A stretch of DNA of 64,000 bases from positions 39,197 to 103,196 of the forward strand of contig NVWB01000003.1 in the NCBI GenBank assembly GCA_002733575.1, read 5' to 3'. Source of the DNA: Blastopirellula sp. (GTDB taxonomy: Bacteria > Planctomycetota > Planctomycetia > Pirellulales > Pirellulaceae). The notes under the pieces are model-generated. The model had not been told where the DNA came from and searched no databases. It was given only the letters and a program-made list of their open reading frames with translations. The translations under genes were made by a program, and so were the position numbers. The number at the start of each line of letters is the position of its first letter. Position 1 is the stretch's first letter. Below are positions 36,749 through 44,272 of the stretch, one piece after another.

Positions 36749-37156
36749 TCATTCTGTTCGCAACTGGCCAATGCTCGATTGAAAATATTTCTTCCTGCGA
36801 ACAGTAACATCATCCGCAGAATCTTCCTGCTGGGCCTTTAAGTCAAACAAGTTGGCCTGGCAGAGCCGGCAGCCGACTTCATTCAGATGAAACTGGATAT
36901 ACTGCGTATGATCATCCTCAAGTATCTCTAACAGAAAACTGCCCAGTTCATCGCGTGACGGGCAAGAGATTCGATGACGCCGCCAGATCTCACCCACGGT
37001 ATGCACTCCAGCATCACGACGACTATTGATTTGAATTAACTGGGCACTTAGCTCCGAATTATTTCGCAGCGCATCTTCGATTGCACTCATCTCAGCGGCC
37101 GGTAAGGCTTCGTCGAGATAGGCTTCTAAATCAGATTGTCGAATACTGTTGGTCAT
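36749..37156 (-). CDS. Small anti-sigma-like protein with His/Cys cluster
   Basis: The 135-aa product has an N-terminal helical unit 'RQSDLEAYLDEALPAAEMSAIEDALRNNSELSAQL', as seen in planctomycete anti-sigma factors. A later 'FHLNEVGCRLCQANL' has the spacing of a zinc-binding HxxxCxxC (zf-HC2-type) motif. No membrane segment is evident. It is the last gene of the minus-strand signalling island and follows the AIM24-like gene by 96 bases. I infer that it controls the ECF sigma factor encoded at 38045, but this is not proven by sequence. Confidence 0.65.
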   Translation of the reverse strand: MTNSIRQSDLEAYLDEALPAAEMSAIEDALRNNSELSAQLIQINSRRDAGVHTVGEIWRRHRISCPSRDELGSFLLEILEDDHTQYIQFHLNEVGCRLCQANLFDLKAQQEDSADDVTVRRKKYFQSSIGQLRTE

Positions 37157-37252
37157 AAAAGATGAGTCCGGTATCTAAAGAATCAAACTGTGTGAGAAAA
37201 ATAGAATCGATGGTCAGAGAGAACTCCAACCATCGATTGCGGTGTACTTAGT

Positions 37253-37954
37253 TTAACCTTCTACGCCATAGAATTCTTCATAAGGTTGAATCACCACAAA
37301 CCCTTGTCCGATGAATTCCATTTGGAAAGATTCTCCACTTCCACGACCAAACAGCGATTTCAGAGAAGCGTCGATCTTCAAGTTCGGTTCAAGAGATCCG
37401 CTCCAAGCAACCGTAGCATTCGGATCGGTGTAGATTGGCTGGTCAGGCGTGACAACCAAAGTCATGGGTTCATAATGCGTGGTAATTGCCACCATGCCTG
37501 TTCCACGTAGTTTCACTTGGAACAACCCTCCGGCCATCATTGAAGAGACCTTCTTCATCATCTTGATTTCCCATTCGACACACATCTCGAAAGCTAAGAT
37601 ATCGTTGCCGTTGACAACAAGTTCTTCATTCTCCAGTTTCAAGATTTGGATTTTCTTGCCGTAATCTGCCAAGTAGACTTTGCCATTGCCGGTGGCTTTG
37701 GTCAATTTGGCCCCTTCCCCGGTAACTGCTTTTTTCAGGAAATTGCCAATTCCTTTTTCAAGTATCCCTTCGCGAATAAATTTTATATTCCCGACATACG
37801 AGATCATTGACCCCATCTTTGTCCAGACTTCTCCGTTCAGGTTGACCTCTAGAATTCGAGGGCTTTCCATCTCAAAGAAACCTTGGCCATGATCGCGCTC
37901 GGCTGTTTTTTCGACGAATTCTCTTAATGAATAACGATTGTCAGTAGTCGACAT
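37253..37954 (-). CDS. AIM24 family protein
   Basis: The 233-aa product has the AIM24/TrpRAP-like beta-barrel features 'PRILEVNLNGEVWTKMGSMISYVGNIKF', 'GKVYLADYGKKIQILKLENEELVVNGNDILAFE', 'GLFQVKLRGTGMVAITTHYEPMTLVVTPDQPIYTDPNATVAWSGSLEP' and 'SGESFQMEFIGQGFVVIQPYEE'. Bacterial members are of unknown function and are often in stress-related operons. The start is well supported by AGAGGTG before the ATG. It sits between the ECF sigma gene and the small anti-sigma-like gene. Confidence 0.9.
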   Translation of the reverse strand: MSTTDNRYSLREFVEKTAERDHGQGFFEMESPRILEVNLNGEVWTKMGSMISYVGNIKFIREGILEKGIGNFLKKAVTGEGAKLTKATGNGKVYLADYGKKIQILKLENEELVVNGNDILAFEMCVEWEIKMMKKVSSMMAGGLFQVKLRGTGMVAITTHYEPMTLVVTPDQPIYTDPNATVAWSGSLEPNLKIDASLKSLFGRGSGESFQMEFIGQGFVVIQPYEEFYGVEG

Positions 37955-38044
37955 GTTTCACCTCTTGTGAAAAGAATAAATGAGGATAATTGAACGAAAA
38001 TGAGACAAGTAAATAAGTTCTGCTACTTCAATATTCCAATTCGA

Positions 38045-38692
38045 TTAATTAGTAACATACAACTCGGGAAAGACTTCTTCACTGAGCCCTTGCTTCCGAA
38101 TAGCATTACGCAGTTTGGCCAAGAAGTCAAATTTATAATTGGCCACATGCTGTTCTGAGATTTCCAACTTGATCGCTACATCTTTATTGGCCCAACCTCG
38201 CACGACTAACAGTTCCAAGCATTTTACCTTGATCCAATCGCCCCGATCTCGCCAATGCTTGAGTTGATCTTCCACCGCTTGTACCAGCGCGGTCTCTTCA
38301 AGCTTCTTGCGCTCCCCACTTCTGGCTATGCTCGAAGCAGCACGAAAATTGCCATCCAACTGCCAGTCTTCTCCTGAAGATTTGCTGCCAGCGTTCAGGG
38401 GCAAAGTAGGCCGGCGGCCTTCACGGCGCAGATGATCGGTTAATTTATACGCACAGATAGCGAACAGGTAACTCTCAAGCGAGCGTTTGCCATCGTAGTT
38501 GGGTAAGCTGTTGAGGAACCCGATAAAGGCTTCTTGCACCACGTCTTCACTTGCCGCTCGTCTACCGATTCGACTTTCGGCGAAGGCCAATAAACGCCCT
38601 TCGTAGCGAGAAATCAAATCGCCCCAGGCATCTTGTTCTCCAGCACGAATTCGCTTGATAAGCAGAGCATCAGTTTCCGAAACTTCAGACAT
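38045..38692 (-). CDS. ECF-type sigma factor in the signalling island
   Basis: The 215-aa product contains sigma-70 region 2 (WGDLISRYEGRLLAFAESRIGRRAASEDVVQEAFIGFLNSL, then SLESYLFAICAYKLTDHLRR) and a region-4-like helix-turn-helix (RDRGDWIKVKCLELLVVRGWANKDVAIKLEISEQHVANYKFDFLAKL). The linker between the two is long and polar. The region-4 sequence departs from the usual GxSxxEIA pattern. It lies downstream of the kinase, mini-protein and membrane-protein genes on the same strand, so kinase signalling may control it (inference). Confidence 0.88.
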   Translation of the reverse strand: MSEVSETDALLIKRIRAGEQDAWGDLISRYEGRLLAFAESRIGRRAASEDVVQEAFIGFLNSLPNYDGKRSLESYLFAICAYKLTDHLRREGRRPTLPLNAGSKSSGEDWQLDGNFRAASSIARSGERKKLEETALVQAVEDQLKHWRDRGDWIKVKCLELLVVRGWANKDVAIKLEISEQHVANYKFDFLAKLRNAIRKQGLSEEVFPELYVTN

Positions 38693-38774
38693 AGATCGCC
38701 TGTCAAAAATGAGAAGAGTTGAAAGGAATCTGGTGAATTAGGACAGCAGCAAACAGGTTGTTGAATGCTGCATT

Positions 38775-39815
38775 TTAACCCATTCCTAACCGAAGAGTTA
38801 GCAAAACACCACCAGCTACGAACCCTAGTATTGCGACTATTGTAACAAACTGCAACCTTCCAGGGTATTTGCCATCGGTAGCTTGGTGAGTTTTTAAGAT
38901 TCCATACGCAAAACCAAGCACTAGAAGTACGGAGCCAAAAATAGCTGCGACCGCGTAGAGCCGGTTGGTACGCTGGACATCGTTCCAAAATGCGGCCATG
39001 TCGACATCAAATTGATCATTAAACTGCAAATGGGCATGCCACTGGTTCATAGGGCCAATTTCTAACTGTAATTTTTCCTTGTATGTGTCAATGATGATAT
39101 TATCTTCTAAGTATTGCTTGTCGAGTCGAAACTTTTTACTCGCAAAGGAAATACCTATCGACTCATCGATCATGTCATTCACAACTTTATCGATCTCCTC
39201 TGCCAGAAATCGTTTGCAATCACTCTCTCGATCATAAGGGCCTGAGCTCACCGATACATATTGGCCCCCATTTTCTTCATAGTATCCGCGGTCTACCCAA
39301 CTTGGCCTGCCACGCGGAATGATCTTTGAAATCGGCTCTTCCGCCGATTCTTCTTCCGTTGTATCGGTCTCTGACGTATCCACTTCCGTTAATTCAGTTG
39401 AATCAATGCCTGGACCTTCAGCAAGACTCTCGTTAGTTCCCGTAGCAGTAGCGTCTGCGGTTTTGGCAGAAGAATCCCTAGTCACTTTACCCTCAATGGT
39501 CACTCCTGAATGAGAGATTTCATCAAAAGCTTCACGTGGAATCACCCCAATTTGTTGATCACGTGAAAGCATTTCGCGCTGCACCGCTCTTGATTCACTG
39601 AACTCCATTTGTACTCTGGTGGTTTTCACCAAAAAGAGACTGGCAAATATGAGGACAATAGGAACTACGATTACCCCCATGCCAGAAAGAATCAGCAATA
39701 GCCACCATTTCTTGGTCAGGACCAATCCAACTATGGCAAGTACAGAAACAATTCCGATCAAACCAACTACCAATAGGCTGATGATTGCAAAATCCATTTG
39801 AGGTTGGGCATTCAT
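38775..39815 (-). CDS. Membrane protein with acidic Thr/Ser/Glu-rich loop
   Basis: The 346-aa product has two N-terminal TM helices (about 9-30 and 36-63: IISLLVVGLIGIVSVLAIVGLVL and WWLLLILSGMGVIVVPIVLIFASLFLV). A low-complexity acidic stretch follows at about 118-165 (STELTEVDTSETDTTEEESAEE), then a mixed soluble domain (about 175-285), then two C-terminal TM helices (AVAAIFGSVLLVLGFAYGIL, FVTIVAILGFVAGGVLLTL). Downstream of the kinase and mini-protein genes, it could be a kinase target; the Thr/Ser-rich acidic loop offers many phospho-acceptor sites (inference). Family not recognised. Confidence 0.75.
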   Translation of the reverse strand: MNAQPQMDFAIISLLVVGLIGIVSVLAIVGLVLTKKWWLLLILSGMGVIVVPIVLIFASLFLVKTTRVQMEFSESRAVQREMLSRDQQIGVIPREAFDEISHSGVTIEGKVTRDSSAKTADATATGTNESLAEGPGIDSTELTEVDTSETDTTEEESAEEPISKIIPRGRPSWVDRGYYEENGGQYVSVSSGPYDRESDCKRFLAEEIDKVVNDMIDESIGISFASKKFRLDKQYLEDNIIIDTYKEKLQLEIGPMNQWHAHLQFNDQFDVDMAAFWNDVQRTNRLYAVAAIFGSVLLVLGFAYGILKTHQATDGKYPGRLQFVTIVAILGFVAGGVLLTLRLGMG

Positions 39816-40023
39816 GATTTTAATTAAACCTAGCGGAATCGTATATATTGAGTAAAAGATAAAACAGCACCGCTGCTTAATAGATCATTCGCTCTGACTC
39901 TGACGTTCTTAGGGACGTGAAACGAATTTACTTCAGAATACTCAAATTATTCTCTATTTGCGAGCCACAAAGAAAGTTGGACTCGATTATTGGCAAATCA
40001 ATGAGACAGGAATCCGAGAGGAT

Positions 40024-40155
40024 TTATGAGGATTTCTTGCGAAACACTAAGGCCAGAAGAGCGACCACAAAAAAGAAAAGGAAAAAACCAAAGGCTCCGA
40101 TGGCGAACACAACCGACCAAGGCGTCATCATTACGGTTTCTGCGAATAAAATCAT
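40024..40155 (-). CDS. Mini membrane protein A (43 aa), sixth and last of the array
   Basis: The frame encodes one TM helix rich in Phe (VVFAIGAFGFFLFFFVVALL) followed by the basic end FRKKSS. The ATG at 40155 follows the stop of mini protein B by 4 bases, and GGGGTG overlapping that stop serves as its Shine-Dalgarno sequence. It shares the 'one helix plus KK tail' plan with the five genes upstream. Function unknown. Confidence 0.6.
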   Translation of the reverse strand: MILFAETVMMTPWSVVFAIGAFGFFLFFFVVALLALVFRKKSS

Positions 40156-40159
40156 TGTT

Positions 40160-40348
40160 TCACCCCTGCTTTTTAGTGGCAACCACTGCGATAACAGCCA
40201 CTACTACAATTGCTGCAACTAAACCGAATATCACCAAAAGACCAAGACCGAGTAAACCAATCATCGTTCGACCACCTGAAAATACGCTCGCTTGTCCGAT
40301 TAGACTTAGAGCAGAGGATGAATAAATAAATTGAGAAAGGACGCTCAT
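40160..40348 (-). CDS. Mini membrane protein B (62 aa)
   Basis: The product begins MSVLSQFIYSSSALSLIGQ and has one long hydrophobic segment (MIGLLGLGLLVIFGLVAAIV, continuing VVAVIAVVA) and the tail TKKQG. It is a paralogue of mini protein C, with which it shares the MSVLSQ start, the LxGQxS motif, the length and the helix. Its ATG overlaps the TGA of gene C as ATGA, so translation is coupled. Confidence 0.7.
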   Translation of the reverse strand: MSVLSQFIYSSSALSLIGQASVFSGGRTMIGLLGLGLLVIFGLVAAIVVVAVIAVVATKKQG

Positions 40349-40533
40349 GATTTTTTCTTGGAAACAACAGCGACGACTGCAATTAAAACAACGATACCTA
40401 GTAGACCAAGTACTCCAAGCCCGACCAGTATGATTAACAATCTGCTGTAATGTGCCACTGGGGCAGCAGCTGATATTTGGCCAACTAGGCAAATGTCTGT
40501 CAATGAAGGAATTGCTTGAGAAAGAACACTCAT
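40345..40533 (-). CDS. Mini membrane protein C (62 aa)
   Basis: The product begins MSVLSQAIPSLTDICLVGQ, followed by a helix with LGVLGLLGIVVLIAVVAVV and the tail SKKKS. A strong AGAGG lies six bases before the ATG and overlaps the end of mini gene D. It is the clearest paralogue of B (N-terminus and length) and of D (helix and SKKK tail), which shows that these genes arose by tandem duplication. Confidence 0.75.
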   Translation of the reverse strand: MSVLSQAIPSLTDICLVGQISAAAPVAHYSRLLIILVGLGVLGLLGIVVLIAVVAVVSKKKS

Positions 40534-40542
40534 CTAAGGCCT

Positions 40543-40650
40543 CTATTTCTTCTTGGAAACAACTGCCACGACTGTGATGAAGACCACGATACCTAGCAGC
40601 CCCAGCACCGCGAGCCCGGCTAAAATTACCACCAACCAACTAAGCATCAT
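40543..40650 (-). CDS. Mini membrane protein D (35 aa)
   Basis: The product is almost only a TM helix: LSWLVVILAGLAVLGLLGIV followed by VFITVVAVVSKKK. The segment from GLLGIVV to SKKK matches mini protein C nearly residue for residue, but D lacks C's 25-residue N-terminal extension. AAGGGA lies upstream of the ATG. The gene ends 9 bases before the ATG of gene C. Confidence 0.65.
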   Translation of the reverse strand: MMLSWLVVILAGLAVLGLLGIVVFITVVAVVSKKK

Positions 40651-40682
40651 GATGATTTCCCTTGAATGGGTTTAGTTTCAAA

Positions 40683-40790
40683 TTATTGTTTACGTTTGGT
40701 CAACAAGACAACACCGGCAATTGCTCCGAGAACAACGGCACCGACCAATGCTAAAATCCCAACAATGATTACAAGCTCTAAGACACCCAT
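40683..40790 (-). CDS. Mini membrane protein E (35 aa)
   Basis: The product begins MGVLELVIIVGILALVGAVV, continues as one TM helix, and ends LLTKRKQ. A strong AGGAG lies seven bases before the ATG, which makes translation likely. It resembles mini protein F (MG start, an ELxI block, basic KR(R)K end). Together with the kinase-tail relic at 40822-40878 this points to one duplicated unit. Confidence 0.65.
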   Translation of the reverse strand: MGVLELVIIVGILALVGAVVLGAIAGVVLLTKRKQ

Positions 40791-40821
40791 GATAATTCTC
40801 CTGTAAAAAGTTCTTGTTTAA

Positions 40822-40878
40822 TTAATCTTCATACGGTGCTGACAGTTGATCGTCGATTGCAATCGTCGCAACCATCAT
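40822..40878 (-). pseudogene. Relic of the kinase 3' end (reads as an 18-aa frame)
   Basis: The frame reads MMVATIAIDDQLSAPYED. The kinase encoded upstream contains MMAGSIAIAVQLSAPW and ends in TSAPYDE, so 10 of 16 aligned positions are identical, and the DNA can be aligned too. The piece therefore looks like the shrunken copy of the kinase C-terminus left by a tandem duplication. AGGGA lies shortly before the ATG, so it might still be translated as a micropeptide. Confidence 0.6.
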
Positions 40879-40904
40879 CTTTCCCTAATCCAAATTCGCT
40901 TAAA

Positions 40905-41015
40905 CTACTTTCGACGTTTGGCCAGTATGATTGCCACTATTACTGCTATTCCTCCGAGCAGAAAAACTGAACACGGACAACCAAGTATTAATAATTCCTG
41001 CCAACCTAATCCCAT
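40905..41015 (-). CDS. Mini membrane protein F (36 aa), first of the array
   Basis: The product begins MGLGWQELLILGCPCSVFLL, continues as one TM helix with a CPC motif, and ends AIILAKRRK. It starts 31 bases after the kinase stop on the same strand. The paired cysteines inside the membrane part are unique in the array. Its resemblance to mini protein E and the kinase-tail relic between the two suggest that it is the parent or sister copy of E. Confidence 0.6.
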   Translation of the reverse strand: MGLGWQELLILGCPCSVFLLGGIAVIVAIILAKRRK

Positions 41016-41045
41016 CTACTGATTTCCAAAATGAATTTCAATTTA

Positions 41046-43274
41046 TTACTCATCATACGGTGCAGATGTTTTCGTATCTGCCAACAACATTCGTTTACGT
41101 CGTTCGTCTCGCAACCTGGGGCTAACCCATGGTGCTGAGAGTTGTACCGCAATCGCAATTGAACCGGCCATCATCACGCCCCATGGCTGTGCAAATGGCC
41201 AAACAGCGTTCAGCACTACGGCCCAGAGTACGCAGACAATCGTTGCCCAAATACTAAGTCGGGTGGTTCGCAGAGGATCGGCCAATTTCCACCAGCGTAA
41301 TACTAAAAACAAGCCAGCAAAGTAAACCAGGAATGAACCAACGGTGAGTTGTCCATCGGGCGTACTCAATTCTTCAAAATAATTATTAAGAGCGCGAATC
41401 CTGTGATCAGGTGTAATCGCTAAATGTTCACTAAGCAGTGAGCTTGATGCAAGGGCAATTGCACCCAGTATTAGCCCAAGCCCCAACATCCAAAACCGAT
41501 GGAACACAGCTTCCCCTTCGCTTGACTCCAATTTTTTCGAGACGATTAATATCATCCACGAACCGCTTGTGACTACAATGGTCATCCAAGCAAGCCAAGG
41601 CCCCCAAGTTGTCACTGAGCCCTCGTAGGAAATTTTGGCAACTGGCAGCAGAACAATCGACAACACAATAGCCACAATCGCACTCATTAATAGAGAGCCA
41701 GTTAGCTCTGTGGCTGAATCAATCAGCGGCTTTTTCGCCAGCACTTTGCGGTCCAGTTCCATCCGGCTTGGCTTTTTTGTTCGCGGCTCTTTGACCTTGT
41801 TTTTCCGTGCCATCGCGGTCGGGTGATATTGTTTCTGTTCGGCCACAGTAGTGTTCTTTCTGGAATCAACGGTACTTCGGCTCCCAGTCTGAATCGCTAC
41901 AGTCCGAATTAACAGGTAGGCACAATAGGCCCCGCCTAATACAAAACTAAGTGGCAATAGCCATGCGGAATTTAGGACAAAGAACATCCCCAGCAAAACT
42001 AGCACAATGATCTTGGGGAACATGCTGGTGTTGTCATTGTTCCACCAAGTGCTAAATGATTCGAAAAAACCCCCAACTGCTTTTGCAATCGGCTCTTCAT
42101 CTTGACCTGAGTTCAATTCGGCATGCGGAATCGCCAGCGGTGCAACAAAATCGTTGGCTGGATGATCAACCGGTACCGCATGATTTCCATTCACGCCGTG
42201 CTGATTAACACGAGAGTTTTTCTTCGCAACTAAATCAGCTTCGCTGAGCTGGGGTGATTGTTCGCCTGTAGTGAAGTGTTGTGGCAATATGTGTGAGTCT
42301 TCATTCGTAATTCCTATCCGTTGCAGCAACTCTTCTGCGGTATGAATTCGATGGTCAGGGTCTTTGACTAAACAGGCTTCGATGGCCGAATAATAGGGCT
42401 CTTCGATGCCTGTTAAATCAGGGTCTGCCATGAGATGCTTCATCATAATCTCTTGGCCACTCTCTCCTTCAAATGGAACGCGGCCGGTTAGCATCTCGCA
42501 CAAGATAATACCGAGAGCATAAATGTCGATCTCTCGACCGTAATTTCCTCGGCCAATCTCAGGGGCCATATAGTGGAAGGTGCCGACACTTTCGGTCTGA
42601 CCACTGCGGCGACTTACGGAGATAAACTTCGAGAGACCATAGTCTCCGATTTTGATAATATCAGCATCACTAAAGATATTGCCTGGCTTTAAATCTCGAT
42701 GGACAATTCCATGGTCATGCAAGTAACCAACGCCGGCAGCTAATGGACGGAACCAATGCAGCACTTCTTTCAAAGGCATGCCGTTAGGGTTGGATTCAAT
42801 TGCATCTTGCAGCGATTCGCCCGAGACGTATTCCATCACGACCCAGCCTTCGCCTGACTCATCGTATTTGATGTCGTACAACGAAACTAAGTTCGGATGC
42901 TTTAAGTTTAAGCACTGACGGACTCCACGCATTTCGATATCAAGGTGGCGTTGAATATGCTTGAGCGCAACTTCTTTACCACCTTCACTGGTTGCGTAGT
43001 AAACTTCACCAAATCCACCAGCGCCTACACCGCGTTTAATTGTGTAGCCCTCTAATGGACTCGATCCGCTTGTGTAGGTAAATTTCATTTTCTGTCCTCG
43101 CGATCCTCTTGCCGCGTCTGCACCATGCAGGCCTGCTTCTTTGTTATGCAGGCCATTGTCAGCACTGTGAAGCGCTGTCTGCCGATTGGTTCCGCTGCTA
43201 GGGTCTAACGTAGCGGCCTGGTCGTGCATTTGTCTAGTTCCCATTATAAAAGGTTTCTTCCAGTTCTGAGTCAT
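41046..43274 (-). CDS. Transmembrane Ser/Thr protein kinase (Hanks type)
   Basis: The 742-aa product has a 65-residue polar N-terminus and a kinase domain at about 73-335. The domain has the glycine loop (GVGAGGFGEVYYA, 82-94), VALK lysine (Lys105), HRDLKPGN catalytic loop (Asp194), DYG instead of DFG (211-213), and APE (YMAPEIGRG). A long polar linker follows, then about eight hydrophobic helices from about residue 425 to 715. The C-terminus is basic (RLRDERRKRMLL) and ends TSAPYDE. Multiple C-terminal TM helices are unlike the single-TM PASTA kinases. It lies 25 bases downstream of the FHA gene and just upstream of the mini-protein array. Confidence 0.93.
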   Translation of the reverse strand: MTQNWKKPFIMGTRQMHDQAATLDPSSGTNRQTALHSADNGLHNKEAGLHGADAARGSRGQKMKFTYTSGSSPLEGYTIKRGVGAGGFGEVYYATSEGGKEVALKHIQRHLDIEMRGVRQCLNLKHPNLVSLYDIKYDESGEGWVVMEYVSGESLQDAIESNPNGMPLKEVLHWFRPLAAGVGYLHDHGIVHRDLKPGNIFSDADIIKIGDYGLSKFISVSRRSGQTESVGTFHYMAPEIGRGNYGREIDIYALGIILCEMLTGRVPFEGESGQEIMMKHLMADPDLTGIEEPYYSAIEACLVKDPDHRIHTAEELLQRIGITNEDSHILPQHFTTGEQSPQLSEADLVAKKNSRVNQHGVNGNHAVPVDHPANDFVAPLAIPHAELNSGQDEEPIAKAVGGFFESFSTWWNNDNTSMFPKIIVLVLLGMFFVLNSAWLLPLSFVLGGAYCAYLLIRTVAIQTGSRSTVDSRKNTTVAEQKQYHPTAMARKNKVKEPRTKKPSRMELDRKVLAKKPLIDSATELTGSLLMSAIVAIVLSIVLLPVAKISYEGSVTTWGPWLAWMTIVVTSGSWMILIVSKKLESSEGEAVFHRFWMLGLGLILGAIALASSSLLSEHLAITPDHRIRALNNYFEELSTPDGQLTVGSFLVYFAGLFLVLRWWKLADPLRTTRLSIWATIVCVLWAVVLNAVWPFAQPWGVMMAGSIAIAVQLSAPWVSPRLRDERRKRMLLADTKTSAPYDE

Positions 43275-43299
43275 TCTTTTGCCTCAAAAACTGAAAACT

Positions 43300-44073
43300 T
43301 TAGGAAGTCTCCACTCGTTCCAGGAAAAACGAAAAGTCTTCTCCCTGAACCGAGGTACTCTCTTTGATCTCTTGAATCCCTGTGACAGGGCGTCCTTGGA
43401 TCAAATAGTTCTGCTTGACCTTGACTTGGAGAATGCCATTTTTCTTAAACAGCACCACATCCTCTTGCCATTTGGGGCAAACAATATGATTTCTCGTGTT
43501 AGGGCCCAGTATGCAAGACTCACCCATTAACACCACTGCATCACAGGCTGGTTCCATGCGTTGACGACTAATCATCGTCAAAACCGCACTTGAACTGAGT
43601 GGGTGCTGTTTACGAAAGCGAAGCCCCACATTTCTGCCCAGCCCAATCGTATTGTTGTCTCGCAATACAGTGGGTTGCGTGGCAACCTGTTTTCCAATCG
43701 ATGTTGGCGATAGTGGGTCCAACACATAGTCGGAACCGACACGTCTGATCCAAGCATGTCTTCTACTGAGATCTGCCAAGATCGGGACATCGACACCTGA
43801 ATGCGGCACTGCTTGGCCGATCATCACTTGATCCGCTAGTAGTAACCGGTATCCTCCGACACCATCAATCCAAATTTGAAAGCTCTCAGCCACGGACATG
43901 CTTACTCTCGATGAGAAGTAGGTGGTTTCACGGTCGTTCGATTCTAATCCACGAGACGTATCGTGTTTTGAATCCTTGTTATTTATATGACTGCCTGTCT
44001 CAGATTGATTCATGACTTTATCCAATTGGATGCCAGGCTTCGTATCACTATATTTTGTATCACTTAGACTCAT
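43300..44073 (-). CDS. FHA-domain protein
   Basis: The 257-aa product has a polar N-terminus rich in Ser/Thr/Asp (about 1-58). A forkhead-associated domain follows: 'YRLLLADQVMIGQAVPHSGVDVPILADLSRRHAWIRRVGSDYVLDPLSPTSIGKQVATQPTVLRDNNTIGLGRNVGLRFRK'. The LSRRHAWI stretch holds the conserved Ser-Arg-His that read phosphothreonine. The C-terminal half is a second beta-rich part (ESCILGPNTRNHIVC). As the first gene before the kinase, it is likely the phospho-reader or substrate of that kinase. Confidence 0.88.
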   Translation of the reverse strand: MSLSDTKYSDTKPGIQLDKVMNQSETGSHINNKDSKHDTSRGLESNDRETTYFSSRVSMSVAESFQIWIDGVGGYRLLLADQVMIGQAVPHSGVDVPILADLSRRHAWIRRVGSDYVLDPLSPTSIGKQVATQPTVLRDNNTIGLGRNVGLRFRKQHPLSSSAVLTMISRQRMEPACDAVVLMGESCILGPNTRNHIVCPKWQEDVVLFKKNGILQVKVKQNYLIQGRPVTGIQEIKESTSVQGEDFSFFLERVETS

Positions 44074-44272
44074 TATGAATCGTTTACTCGATTTGTGCGA
44101 CTTGTGAACTATTAGTAATTCGCCAGATGTCGAGCTTTATTAGTTTTTTTCTGGAAAAACTGAGAAAATCCCTTCTCTACCAAACGATAGGAAAGCCGTG
44201 GCCCAATTGACCACGACTCTCGCTTCGCTGTTTGTTCAGGAAGTTTTCTCGGATGCCTTTGCAAGCATCATC

